Counted from the stretch's first letter, positions 35,301-47,091 are shown. The stretch: 64,000 bases of DNA from Eutreptiella sp. 'Long Island Sound 2002' (GCA_964036045.1 OZ038394.1:1901379-1965378), one strand, 5' to 3'. Notes: generated by a model not told the origin, from the letters alone. Translations and numbers: made by a program.

Positions 35301-38300
35301 GATACGGCAGGGGTGAGTTAGCCATTTTGCCCACTTGTGGGCCACTTCTGGATTTGCCCCCCGCTCTGAAGCGGTGGGGATCCCCGATACGGCAGGGGTG
35401 AGGTAGCCATTTTCCCCACTTGTGGGCCACTTCTCATTTTGCCCCCCGCTCTGAAGCGGTGGGGATCCCCGATACGGCAGGGGTGAGGTAGCCATTTTGC
35501 CCACTTGTGGGCCACTTCTGATTCTGCCCCCCGCTCTGAAGCGGTGGGGATCCCCGATACGGCAGGGGTGAGGTAGCCACTTTGCCCACTTGTGGGCCAC
35601 TTCTGATTTTGCCCCCCGCTCTGAAGCGGTGGGGATCCCCGATACGGCAGGGGTGAGGTAGCCATTTTGCCCACTTGTGGGCCACTTCTGATTTTGCCCC
35701 CCGCTCTGAAGCGGTGGGGATCCCCGATACGGCAGGGGTGAGGTAGCTATTTTGCCCACTTGTGGGCCACTTCTGATTTTGCCCCCCGCTCTGAAGCGGT
35801 GGGGATCCCCGATACGGCAGGGGTGAGGTACCCATTTTGCCCACTTGTGGGCCACTTCTGATTTTGCCCCCCGCTCTGAAGCGGTGGGGATCCCCGATAC
35901 GGCAGGGGTGAGGTAGCCACTTTGCCCACTTGTGGGCCACTTCTGATTTTGCCCCCCGCTCTGAAGCGGTGGGGATCCCCGATACGGCAGGGGTGAGGTA
36001 GCCGCTTTGCCCACTTGTGGGCCACTTCTGATTTTGCCCCCCGCTCTGAAGCGGTGGGCATCCCCGATACGGCAGGGGTGAGGTAGCCACTTTGCCCACT
36101 TGTGGGCCACTTCTGATTTTGCCCCCCGCCTTGAAGCGGTGGGGATCCCCGATACGGCAGGGGTGAGGTAGCCATTTTGCCCACTTGTGGGCCACTTCTG
36201 ATTTTGCCCCCCGCTCTGAAGCGGTGGGGATCCCCGATACGGCAGGGGTGAGGTAGCCATTTTGCCCACTTGTGGGCCACTTCTGATTTTGCCCCCCGCT
36301 CTGAAGCGGTGGGGATCCCCGATACGGCAGGGGTGAGGTAGCCACTTTGCCCACTTGTGGGCCACTTCTGATTTTGCCCCCCGCTCTGAAGCGGTGGGGA
36401 TCCCCGATACGGCAGGGGTGAGGTAGCCATTTTGCCCACTTGTGGGCCACTTCTGATTTTGCCCCCCGCTCTGAAGCGGTGGGGATCCCCGATACGGCAG
36501 GGGTGAGGTAGCTATTTTGCCCACTTGTGGGCCACTTCTGATTTTGCCCCCCGCTCTGAAGCGGTGGGGATCCCCGATACGGCAGGGGTGAGGTACCCAT
36601 TTTGCCCACTTGTGGGCCACTTCTGATTTTGCCCCCCGCCCTGAAGCGGTGGGGATCCCCGATACGGCAGGGGTGAGGTAGCCACTTTGCCCACTTGTGG
36701 GCCACTTCTGATTTTGCCCCCCGCTCTGAAGCGGTGGGGATCCCCGATACGGCAGGGGTGAGGTAGCCGCTTTGCCCACTTGTGGGCCACTTCTGATTTT
36801 GCCCCCCGCTCTGAAGCGGTGGGGATCCCCGATACGGCAGGGGTGAGGTAGCCATTTTGCCCACTTGTGGGCCACTTCTGATTTTGCCCCCCGCTCTGAA
36901 GCGGTGGGGATCCCCGATACGGCAGGGGTGAGGTAGCCACTTTGCCCACTTGTGGGCCACTTCTGATTTTGCCCCCCGCCTTGAAGCGGTGGGGATCCCC
37001 GATACGGCAGGGGTGAGGTAGCCATTTTGCCCACTTGTGGGCCACTTCTGATTTTGCCCCCCGCTCTGAAGCGGTGGGGATCCCCGATACGGCAGGGGTG
37101 AGGTAGCCATTTTGCCCACCTCTGGGCCACTTCTGATTTTGCCCCCCGCTCTGAAGCGGTGGGGATCCCCTATACGGCAGGGGTGAGGTAGCCATTTGGC
37201 CCACTTGTGGGCCACTTCTGATTTTGCCCCCCGCTCTGAAGCGGTGGGGATCCCCTATACGGCAGGGGTGAGGTAGCCATTTTGCCCACTTGTGGGCCAC
37301 TTCTGATTTTGCCCCCCGCTCGGAAGCGGTGGGGATCCCCGATACGGCAGGGGTGAGGTAGCCACTTTGCCCACTTGTGGGCCACTTCTGATTCTGCCCC
37401 CCGCTCTGAAGCGGTGGGGATCCCCGATACGGCAGGGGTGAGGTAGCCATTTTGCCCACCTCTGGGCCACTTCTGATTTTGCCCCCCGCTCTGAAGCGGT
37501 GGGGATCCCCTATACGGCAGGGGTGAGGTAGCCATTTGGCCCACTTGTGGGCCACTTCTGATTTTGCCCCCCGCTCTGAAGCGGTGGGGATCCCCGATAC
37601 GGCAGGGGTGAGGTAGCCGCTTTGCCCACTTGTGGGCCACTTCTGATTTTGCCCCCCGCTCGGAAGCGGTGGGGATCCCCGATACGGCAGGGGTGAGGTA
37701 GCCACTTTGCCCACTTGTGGGCCACTTCTGATTCTGCCCCCCGCTCTGAAGCGGTGGGGATCCCCGATACGGCAGGGGTGAGGTAGCCATTTTGCCCACT
37801 TGTGGGCCACTTCTGATTTTGCCCCCCGCTCTGAAGCGGTGGGGATGCCCGATACGGCAGGGGTGAGGTAGCCATTTTCCCCACTTGTGGGCCACTTCTG
37901 ATTTTGCCCCCCGCTCTGAAGCGGTGGGGATCCCCGATACGGCAGGGGTGAGGTAGCCATTTTCCCCACTTGTGGGCCACTTCTGATTTTGCCCCCCGCT
38001 CTGAAGCGGTGGGGATCCCCGATACGGCAGGGGTGAGGTAGCCATTTTGCCCACTTGTGGGCCACTTCTGATTTTGCCCCCCGCTCTGAAGCGGTGGGGA
38101 TCCCCGATACGGCAGGGGTGAGGTAGCCACTTTGCCCACTTGTGGGCCACTTCTGATTCTGCCCCCCGCTCTGAAGCGGTGGGGAGCCCCGATACGGCAG
38201 GGGTGAGGTAGCCATTTTGCCCACTTGTGGGCCACTTCTGATTTTGCCCCCCGCTCTAAAGCGGTGGGGATCCCCGATACGGCAGGGGTGAGTTAGCCAT

Positions 38301-41300
38301 TTTGCCCACTTGTGGGCCACTTCTGATTCTGCCCCCCGCTCTGAAGCGGTGGGGATCCCCGATACGGCAGGGGTGAGGTAGCCATTTTCCCCACTTGTGG
38401 GCCACTTCTCATTTTGCCCCCCGCTCTGAAGCGGTGGGGATCCCCGATACGGCAGGGGTGAGGTAGCCATTTTGCCCACTTGTGGGCCACTTCTGATTCT
38501 GCCCCCCGCTCTGAAGCGGTGGGGATCCCCGATACGGCAGGGGTGAGGTAGCCACTTTGCCCACTTGTGGGCCACTTCTGATTTTGCCCCCCGCTCTGAA
38601 GCGGTGGGGATCCCCGATACGGCAGGGGTGAGGTAGCCATTTTGCCCACTTGTGGGCCACTTCTGATTTTGCCCCCCGCTCTGAAGCGGTGGGGATCCCC
38701 GATACGGCAGGGGTGAGGTAGCTATTTTGCCCACTTGTGGGCCACTTCTGATTTTGCCCCCCGCTCTGAAGCGGTGGGGATCCCCGATACGGCAGGGGTG
38801 AGGTACCCATTTTGCCCACTTGTGGGCCACTTCTGATTTTGCCCCCCGCTCTGAAGCGGTGGGGATCCCCGATACGGCAGGGGTGAGGTAGCCACTTTGC
38901 CCACTTGTGGGCCACTTCTGATTTTGCCCCCCGCTCTGAAGCGGTGGGGATCCCCGATACGGCAGGGGTGAGGTAGCCGCTTTGCCCACTTGTGGGCCAC
39001 TTCTGATTTTGCCCCACGCTCTGAAGCGGTGGGGATCCCCGATACGGCAGGGGTGAGGTAGCCACTTTGCCCACTTGTGGGCCACTTCTGATTTTGCCCC
39101 CCGCCTTGAAGCGGTGGGGATCCCCGATACGGCAGGGGTGAGGTAGCCATTTTGCCCACTTGTGGGCCACTTCTGATTTTGCCCCCCGCTCTGAAGCGGT
39201 GGGGATCCCCGATACGGCAGGGGTGAGGTAGCCATTTTGCCCACTTGTGGGCCACTTCTGATTTTGCCCCCCGCTCTGAAGCGGTGGGGATCCCCGATAC
39301 GGCAGGGGTGAGGTAGCCACTTTGCCCACTTGTGGGCCACTTCTGATTTTGCCCCCCGCTCTGAAGCGGTGGGGATCCCCGATACGGCAGGGGTGAGGTA
39401 GCCATTTTGCCCACTTGTGGGCCACTTCTGATTTTGCCCCCCGCTCTGAAGCGGTGGGGATCCCCGATACGGCACGGGTGAGGTAGCTATTTTGCCCACT
39501 TGTGGGCCACTTCTGATTTTGCCCCCCGCTCTGAAGCGGTGGGGATCCCCGATACGGCAGGGGTGAGGTAGCCATTTTGCCCACTTGTGGGCCACTTCTG
39601 ATTTTGCCCCCCGCTCTGAAGCGGTGGGGATCCCCGATACGGCAGGGGTGAGGTAGCCATTTTGCCCACCTCCCGGCCACTTCTGATTCTGCCCCCCGCT
39701 CTGAAGCGGTGGGGATCCCCTATACGGCAGGGGTGAGGTAGCCATTTTGCCCACTTGTGGGCCACTTCTGATTTTGCCCCCCGCTCTGAAGCGGTGGGGA
39801 TCCCCGATACGGCAGGGGTGAGGTAGCCATTTTGCCCACTTGTGGGCCACTTCTGATTCTGCCCCCCGCTCTGAAGCGGTGGGGATCCCCGATACGGCAG
39901 GGGTGAGGTAGCCACTTTGCCCACTTGTGGGCCACTTCTGATTTTGCCCCCCGCTCTGAAGCGGTGGGGATCCCCGATACGGCAGGGGTGAGGTAGCCAT
40001 TTTGCCCACTTGTGGGCCACTTCTGATTTTGCCCCCCGCTCTGAAGCGGTGGGGATCCCCGATACGGCAGGGGTGAGGTAGCTATTTTGCCCACTTGTGG
40101 GCCACTTCTGATTTTGCCCCCCGCTCTGAAGCGGTGGGGATCCCCGATACGGCAGGGGTGAGGTAGCCATTTTGCCCACTTGTGGGCCACTTCTGATTTT
40201 GCCCCCCGCTCTGAAGCGGTGGGGATCCCCTATACGGCAGGGGTGAGGTAGCCATTTGGCCCACTTGTGGGCCACTTCTGATTCTGCCCCCCGCTCTGAA
40301 GCGGTGGGGATCCCCTATACGGCAGGGGTGAGGTAGCCATTTTGCCCACTTGTGGGCCACTTCTGATTTTGCCCCCCGCTCTGAAGCGGTGGGGATCCCC
40401 GATACGGCAGGGGTGAGGTAGCCATTTTGCCCACTTGTGGGCCACTTCTGATTCTGCCCCCCGCTCTGAAGCGGTGGGGATCCCCGATACGGCAGGGGTG
40501 AGGTAGCCACTTTGCCCACTTGTGGGCCACTTCTGATTTTGCCCCCCGCTCTGAAGCGGTGGGGATCCCCTATACGGCAGGGGTGAGGTAGCCATTTTGC
40601 CCACTTGTGGGCCACTTCTGATTTTGCCCCCCGCTCTGAAGCGGTGGGGATCCCCGATACGGCAGGGGTGAGGTAGCCATTTTGCCCACTTGTGGGCCAC
40701 TTCTGATTTTGCCCCCCGCTCTGAAGCGGTGGGGATCCCCCATACGGCAGGGGTGAGGTAGCCATTTTGCCCACTTGTGGGCCACTTCTGATTCTGCCCC
40801 CCGCTCTGAAGCGGTGGGGATCCCCGATACGGCAGGGGTGAGGTAGCCATTTTGCCCACTTGTGGGCCACTTCTGATTCTGCCCCCCGCTCTGAAGCGGT
40901 GGGGATCCCCTATACGGCAGGGGTGAGGTAGCCATTTTGCCCACTTGTGGGCCACTTCTGATTTTGCCCCCCGCTCTGAAGCGGTGGGGATCCCCGATAC
41001 GGCAGGGGTGAGGTAGCCATTTTGCCCACTTGTGGGCCACTTCTGATTTTGCCCCCCGCTCTGAAGCGGTGGGGATCCCCGATACGGCACGGGTGAGGTA
41101 GCCATTTTGCCCACTTGTGGGCCACTTCTGATTCTGCCCCCCGCTCTGAAGCGGTGGGGATCCCCGATACGGCAGGGGTGAGGTAGCCACTTTGCCCACT
41201 TGTGGGCCACTTCTGATTTTGCCCCCCGCTCTGAAGCGGTGGGGATCCCCTATACGGCAGGGGTGAGGTAGCCATTTTGCCCACTTGTGGGCCACTTCTG
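32350..41300. repeat. Higher-order repeat: 34-35 monomers (2890-2975 bp), about three copies
   Basis: The private variant CTAAAGCGG followed by GTGAGTTAGCC occurs at 32391, 35281 and 38256, spaced 2890 and 2975 bp (34 and 35 monomers). Other rare variants (GTAGCTATTTT, GGTACCCATTTT, CCACCTCTGGG, TAGCCGCTTTG) recur in the same order within each block. Confidence 0.85.
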
Positions 41301-42399
41301 ATTTTGCCCCCCGCTCTGAAGCGGTGGGGATCCCCGATACGGCAGGGGTGAGGTAGCCATTTGGCCCACTTGTGGGCCACTTCTGATTTTGCCCCCCGCT
41401 CTGAAGCGGTGGGGATCCCCGATACGGCAGGGGTGAGGTAGCCATTTGGCCCACTTGTGGGCCACTTCTGATTCTGCCCCCCGCTCTGAAGCGGTGGGGA
41501 TGCCCGATACGGCAGGGGTGAGGTAGCCATTTTCCCCACTTGTGGGCCACTTCTGATTTTGCCCCCCGCTCTGAAGCGGTGGGGATCCCCGATACGGCAG
41601 GGGTGAGGTAGCCATTTTGCCCACTTGTGGGCCACTTCTGATTCTGCCCCCCGCTCTGAAGCGGTGGGGATCCCCGATACAGCAGGGGTGAGGTAGCCAC
41701 TTTGCCCACTTGTGGGCCACTTCTGATTTTGCCCCCCGCCTTGAAGCGGTGGGGATCCCCTATACGGCAGGGGTGAGGTAGCCATTTTGCCCACTTGTGG
41801 GCCACTTCTGATTTTGCCCCCCGCTCTGAAGCGGTGGGGATCCCCGATACGGCAGGGGTGAGGTAGCCATTTTGCCCACTTGTGGGCCACTTCTGATTTT
41901 GCCCCCCGCTCTGAAGCCGTGGGGATACCCGATACGGCAGGGGTGAGGTAGCCATTTGGCCCACTTGTGGGCCACTTCTGATTCTGCCCCCCGCTCTGAA
42001 GCGGTGGGGATGCCCGATACGGCAGGGGTGAGGTAGCCATTTTGCCCACTTGTGGGCCACTTCTGATTTTGCCCCCCGCTCTGAAGCGGTGGGGTTCCCC
42101 GATACGGCAGGGGTGAGGTAGCCATTTTGCCCACTTGTGGGCCACTTCTTATTCTGCCCCCCGCTCTGAAGCGGTGGGGATCCCCGATACGGCAGGGGTG
42201 AGGTAGCCATTTTGCCCACTTGTGGGCCACTTCTGATTTTGCCCCCCGCTCTGAAGCGGTGGGGATGCCCGATACGGCAGGGGTGAGGGAGGTAGCCATT
42301 TTGCCCACTTGTGGGCCACTTCTGATTTTGCCCCCCGCTCTGAAGCGGTGGGGATCCCCGATACGGCAGGGGTGAGGTAGCCATTTTGCCCACTTGTGG

Positions 42400-44280
42400 G
42401 CCACTTCTTATTCTGCCCCCCGCTCTGAAGCGGTGGGGATCCCCGATACGGCAGGGGTGAGGTAGCCATTTTGCCCACTTGTGGGCCACTTCTGATTCTG
42501 CCCCCGCTCTGAAGCGGTGGGGATGCCCGATACGGCAGGGGTGAGGTAGCCATTTTGCCCACTTGTGGGCCACTTCTGATTTTGCCCCCCGCTCCGAAGC
42601 GGTGGGGATCCCCGATACGGCAGGGGTGAGGTAGCCATTTGGCCCACTTGTGGGCCACTTCTGATTTTGCCCCCCGCTCTGAAGCGGTGGGGATCCCCGA
42701 TACGGCAGGGGTGAGGTAGCCATTTTGCCCACTTGTGGGCCACTTCTGATTTTTGCCCCCGCGCTGAAGCGGAGGGGATCCCCGATACGGCAGGGGTGAG
42801 GTAGCCACTTTGCCCACTTGTGGGCCACTTCTGATTTTGCCCCCCGCTCTGAAGCGCTGTGAATCCCCGATACGGCAGGGGTGAGGTAGCCATTTTGCCC
42901 ACTTGTGGGCCACTTCTGATTCTGCCCCCCGCTCAGAAGCGGTGGGGATCCCCGATACGGCAGGGGTGAGGTAGCCACTTTGCCCACTTGTGGGCCACTT
43001 CTGATTTTGCCCCCCGCTCTGAAGCGGTGGGGATCCCCGATACGGCAGGGGTGAGGTTGCCATTTTGCCCACTTGTGGGCCACTTCTGATTTTGCCCCCC
43101 GCTCCGAAGCGGTGGGGATCCCCGATACGGCAGGGGTGAGGTAGCCACTTTGCCCACTTGTGGGCCACTTCTGATTTTGCCCCCCGCTTTGAAGCGGTGG
43201 GGATCCCCGATACGGCAGGGGTGAGGTAGCCATTTTGCCCACTTGTGGGCCACTTCTGATTTTGCCTCCCGCTCTGAAGCGGTGGGGATCCCCGATACGG
43301 CAGGGGTGAGGTAGCCATTTTGCCCACTTGTGGGCCACTTCTTATTCTGCCCCCCGCTCTGAAGCGGTGGGGATCCCCGATACGGCAGGGGTGAGGTAGC
43401 CATTTTGCCCACTTGTGGGCCACTTCTGATTCTGCCCCCGCTCTGAAGCGGTGGGGATGCCCGATACGGCAGGGGTGAGGTAGCCATTTTGCCCACTTGT
43501 GGGCCACTTCTGATTTTGCCCCCCGCTCCGAAGCGGTGGGGATCCCCGATACGGCAGGGGTGAGGTAGCCATTTGGCCCACTTGTGGGCCACTTCTGATT
43601 TTGCCCCCCGCTCTGAAGCGGTGGGGATCCCCGATACGGCAGGGGTGAGGTAGCCATTTTGCCCACTTGTGGGCCACTTCTGATTTTTGCCCCCGCGCTG
43701 AAGCGGAGGGGATCCCCGATACGGCAGGGGTGAGGTAGCCACTTTGCCCACTTGTGGGCCACTTCTGATTTTGCCCCCCGCTCTGAAGCGCTGTGAATCC
43801 CCGATACGGCAGGGGTGAGGTAGCCACTTTGCCCACTTGTGGGCCACTTCTGATTCTGCCCCCCGCTCAGAAGCGGTGGGGATCCCCGATACGGCAGGGG
43901 TGAGGTAGCCACTTTGCCCACTTGTGGGCCACTTCTGATTTTGCCCCCCGCTCTGAAGCGGTGGGGATCCCCGATACGGCAGGGGTGAGGTTGCCATTTT
44001 GCCCACTTGTGGGCCACTTCTGATTTTGCCCCCCGCTCTGAAGCGGTGGGGATCCCCGATACGGCAGGGGTGAGGTAGCCACTTTGCCCACTTGTGGGCC
44101 ACTTCTGATTTTGCCCCCCGCTTTGAAGCGGTGGGGATCCCCGATACGGCAGGGGTGAGGTAGCCATTTTGCCCACTTGTGGGCCACTTCTGATTTTGCC
44201 TCCCGCTCTGAAGCGGTGGGGATCCCCGATACGGCAGGGGTGAGGTAGCCATTTTGCCCACTTGTGGGCCACTTCTGATT
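42400..44280. repeat. Higher-order repeat: 11 monomers (934 bp), two copies at the array edge
   Basis: A block with CTTATTCTGCC, a one-base-short CCCCCGCTCT monomer (42501/43435), a TTTTTGCCCCCGCGCTG monomer and a GCGCTGTGAATCC monomer is repeated once at a distance of 934 bp (11 times 85 minus 1). Confidence 0.88.
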
Positions 44281-44408
44281 CTACCCCCTGCTCTGAAGCG
44301 GTGGGGATCCCCGATACGGCAGGGGTAGGGTAGCCATTTGGCCCACTTGTGGGCTATTCTTACGCTTTCACGGGCCGTGCCCCCCTTCCAGAACCGTGGA
44401 TGTGGTAA

Positions 44409-46061
44409 GAAAGCCAGGCCATTCATGAGGCAGCCACGTTTTTTGATGCAGGAGATGCCCTCTTTTTTCATCAGGGGGAGAAGTCCAAAAAAAGGGGACG
44501 CAACGGCCAGTCGGTGAGGACATACCCTCTTGTTGATGCCGCAGCAGCGGCGTCGTCGAATAAGACGTTGCGAAAGATAGAGAAAGGCAAATCGGTGCAA
44601 TGGAACGATTTTGTTGCATTCCGGTCAATCCACCGGGTCAACGCAGAGCGTTGCACTTGCCCAACATACGGGACATATGCCATGTGTGAAGGCGTCCTTT
44701 TGTGGCACATTGTGAAGGTTCCAGGCTTCAAGGTTCCCACTCAGTACTCCTGGGAATTGATTGCTCAACGGCCCTTCAAGTTGGGACGTGTGGAACGCTT
44801 GGTCACTGCACGGGCAGAACCACCAAAACAGTCTTCCTCAAAGAAAGCCCACAAGAAGGGCCCGAAACAGCGAGGTCCGCGATCTAGTACGGATGATGCA
44901 GCATCAGATGCGTCCGAGCATGCTGTGGCATTGCCCTCCAAAGGCGACTCCGCCCTGCATAGGAAGACGTGGCACCAATTGAACCTTTTCCGCCCCCCTT
45001 GGACTTGTGGGCAGTGCGAGCGAAAAGTGTACCTGTGGTGCATGCACTGCGAAGGCTGTGGTTTTTGCTTGACCACAGTGGAGTGCCCCATGCGAGGCCG
45101 CATCCCTCCTGATGAGGATGCGTGGTTGTACCGCAAGTGGCAAACAGAGGTGGACGTGGATTCCCTCTTGCAAGCTACCTTGCCCCCTGGTCCTATTGAG
45201 GATGAGGGGGACTCGTACGAGGCGCTCGTACTAGCTGGTAGGGTGAGCGACCTTTCAAATACCGCCACTCCAGAGCAAGATGCTGTGGTGCCTGTCCTTG
45301 CTCCTCCCTCTAACGTAGCCAAGCCGTTGATGGCCGGCATTTCCGAGGAGGAGGATACTGCTATCCCTGTGGCTCCAGCACGGATGGCGACCCGCCGGAC
45401 GCCCATCGGTGAAACCAAGCCTCTTGTTGTGGGAGATTGGTTGGCCGACAAGGACATTGTGGCGTGGCGGAACGACAGGTTGTACCACAATGAGGTCCAG
45501 GAGCCACGGGCATGGACTTTGGCGGTGACATACATTGCGTTCTGCCTGAATAGGATGAGGAAGTACGAAGACAGTAAGGGCAACAACCATAAAACTGTTC
45601 GTTTGGCTTGGAGGCGGCGCCACATATTTATTGTTAATAGTGACGCTCGCGAAGGGCTCCATTGGTTTCTTTGTGCCATCGACCGCAGAGTCCCAGTATG
45701 GGCCTTCAAAGTCCACATTTGGGAGCCACTTTGTGGTACTTCTTTGGTCCGGCCAATGTTGAAGCGCCTCCAGTCAAAGGGTGTTGTCGCACATGCTCGG
45801 GCTTTGGGTTTTCAAGAGGATGGTTGGTCATGTGGCTATCAATCGCTGCATCTTTGTGATGAGGTGGCCAACCACAGGGGAAGCCTGGACGATGTTGTTG
45901 TTACACGTTTGCCGAAAGGATTCATCAATGAAGCACTGCGCATCATCAATGCAGATCGCTCCGTCCGAGTCCCCGGCACGAATCCCGGAGAATGGGTGGG
46001 AAAAGGAGTTGACTTGCTGGAGGCCCCGAGAATCTCCTTCTCCTCCAGCCTCCAACCCTGA
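44409..46061 (+). CDS. SWIM-like plus ULP1-like (C48) cysteine protease ORF, transposon-type
   Basis: The frame is open from 44409, just after the satellite edge, so the 5' end is probably missing; no ATG is obvious near the start. In order: a CTCPTYGTYAMC...H string (about 44650-44710) resembling a SWIM zinc finger; Lys/Ser-rich linker; a Cys-rich segment CGQC-(8)-CMHCEGCGFC (about 45010-45070); and a ULP1-like protease end with EGLHWFLCAID (His codon at 45660), IWEPL (Glu codon at 45723 where the family usually has Asp) and FQEDGWSCGYQSL (Gln at 45813, nucleophile Cys at 45831). ULP1 proteases cleave SUMO-like proteins; the SWIM plus ULP combination is familiar from Mutator-like transposons. 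The stop at 46059-46061 is followed by coding-like sequence in another frame. No DDE catalytic core is present, so only a C-terminal remnant survives. Confidence 0.62.
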   Translation, partial: ESQAIHEAATFFDAGDALFFHQGEKSKKRGRNGQSVRTYPLVDAAAAASSNKTLRKIEKGKSVQWNDFVAFRSIHRVNAERCTCPTYGTYAMCEGVLLWHIVKVPGFKVPTQYSWELIAQRPFKLGRVERLVTARAEPPKQSSSKKAHKKGPKQRGPRSSTDDAASDASEHAVALPSKGDSALHRKTWHQLNLFRPPWTCGQCERKVYLWCMHCEGCGFCLTTVECPMRGRIPPDEDAWLYRKWQTEVDVDSLLQATLPPGPIEDEGDSYEALVLAGRVSDLSNTATPEQDAVVPVLAPPSNVAKPLMAGISEEEDTAIPVAPARMATRRTPIGETKPLVVGDWLADKDIVAWRNDRLYHNEVQEPRAWTLAVTYIAFCLNRMRKYEDSKGNNHKTVRLAWRRRHIFIVNSDAREGLHWFLCAIDRRVPVWAFKVHIWEPLCGTSLVRPMLKRLQSKGVVAHARALGFQEDGWSCGYQSLHLCDEVANHRGSLDDVVVTRLPKGFINEALRIINADRSVRVPGTNPGEWVGKGVDLLEAPRISFSSSLQP

Positions 46062-46530
46062 GTCCCTGCCCCCATCTACTTCCCTCCTCCTTTTCGATGA
46101 AGAGGATCCTCGTTCGGAACCCCAGGGCAACATTGCTGCCTCCTCCTCGGAGCCAAAGGTGGGAGATTTCCCTGCCTTCCCGGCCTCCAACCCCGAGGAC
46201 GTGGCCCAAGATGGGAAGTCAGTGAAGGGCAATGTTAAGGCCCCTCCACAAACCCCGCAGTCCACTTCCTCTTCCAACCCCCCCACAAGTGATGATGCCC
46301 GTCCATCCGTGTTTATCTGTCGGAAGTTTTTCGAGGTGCCCGAGGCGTACCCAAAGGGCGCAGAGGGTCGGTTGGTGAACGACAAACGATTTATTCGAGA
46401 ACTGGAAGAGATGCTTGTGAAGGACATCCGTAACGCTTGTGCGCGGAACACAAATCCGCGTGCAAAGCCGAAGGCATCGGACACAAAGTCTGATTTGATC
46501 TACAAGCGTGTGTTTGGCGACTTCTTGTAG
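46020..46530 (+). pseudogene. Probable C-terminal extension of the ULP1-like ORF in the +1 frame
   Basis: In the frame shifted by one base, coding-like sequence continues past the stop at 46061: Ser/Pro-rich linker (LPPSTSLLLFDEEDP), then FICRKFFEVPEAYPKG, RFIRELEEMLVKDIRNACARN and SDLIYKRVFGDFL ending in TAG at 46528-46530. The last 70 residues look like a compact helical domain. A one-base deletion in the Ser/Pro-rich region, or programmed frameshifting, would join it to the upstream ORF. A 53-nt GT-AG candidate at 45996-46048 gives the wrong frame. Confidence 0.45.
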
Positions 46531-46920
46531 TTGGCCGCACGCCATTATGGTTGCATGCGAAGAATGTAGTTCGCCCTAGGTGACCGGACTCAGGTGGTAT
46601 CACTGGCTTGAGCTTCGTAGCCGGTGGCGCTGGCAGCAATATAGTCATTTTGATACCGCTTGCCAAAGGCCGAAGGGCAAATTGCATTTTTTATTCGCGA
46701 TCATGATTCCGCCATGTGCCGCACGTTATTTCCGCCGCCATTCGGCGATGAGTATAAGAACCACCCTTCACGCCACGGCTCCATTGCTTTACCCGTGCCG
46801 GAGGTACCCAAAATGTCCGTGGGGGCTATATGCTTCACCTCCTCCGGTAGCAATGGCGGTTGTTGGGTGGTTCTTGTGTTTCCCCGCCTTTTTTTTTGAA
46901 AAATGGGGTTTTTTTTCCCA
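46531..46920. other. Spacer with a dispersed repeat fragment
   Basis: No gene. The stretch near 46775-46850 (GGTACCCAAAATGTCCGTGG, then CTTCACCTCCTCCGG) resembles 52665-52750 (GAGTACCCAAAATGTCTGTG, then CTTCACCTCTCCGAG), so a short dispersed repeat is present twice. Confidence 0.5.
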
Positions 46921-47091
46921 TACGCGACTTACGCCAAAAAAAAAAAAGTACCCGACTTACAGCAAAAAAAAAATTTCCGTCGAAAAAAAAACGCGACTTA
47001 CGCCAAAAAAAAAAGTTTACGCGACTTACGCCAAAAAAAAAAGTTACGCGACTTACGCCAAAAAAAATAAAAAAGCGACTTACGCTTTTTT
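46921..47091. repeat. Minisatellite GCGACTTACGCC plus poly-A
   Basis: About six units of 22-30 bp, each GCGACTTACGCC-like followed by 7-12 A. Unit length varies with the A tract. Confidence 0.85.

Larger units (their letters stand above)
11521..44353. repeat. 85-bp satellite array, about 386 tandem monomers
   Basis: The monomer is 85 bp (for example TGATTTTGCC at 11521 and again at 11606), repeated with very little spacer or interruption for 32.8 kb. Monomers differ by few substitutions; a common dimorphism is ATTTTGCC versus ACTTTGCC after GGTAGCC, another GATTTTGCC versus GATTCTGCC. Each monomer holds GGGGATCCCC (a palindrome with a BamHI site), a CCGCT-ctga-AGCGG stem and a CCCAC-tt-GTGGG stem. 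Rare length changes occur (25-base internal duplication near 29325-29350, two-base gains near 29505 and 31123, a one-base loss near 42501 and 43435). The minus strand is nearly stop-free in all frames. The scale and homogeneity fit centromeric or heterochromatic satellite, but no function is shown by sequence. Confidence 0.97.

Noticed and set aside
11458-43836. Many minus-strand reading frames of hundreds to nearly 2,900 codons over the satellite
   Set aside because: The same 85 bases are read in three successive phases and neighbouring frames overlap each other. Variation is at nucleotide rather than codon level and there are no flanking gene signals. They are a by-product of monomer length and composition.
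11521-44353. Regularly spaced repeats resembling a CRISPR array
   Set aside because: There are no unique spacers; the whole 85-bp unit is repeated head to tail, in a eukaryotic context without cas genes.
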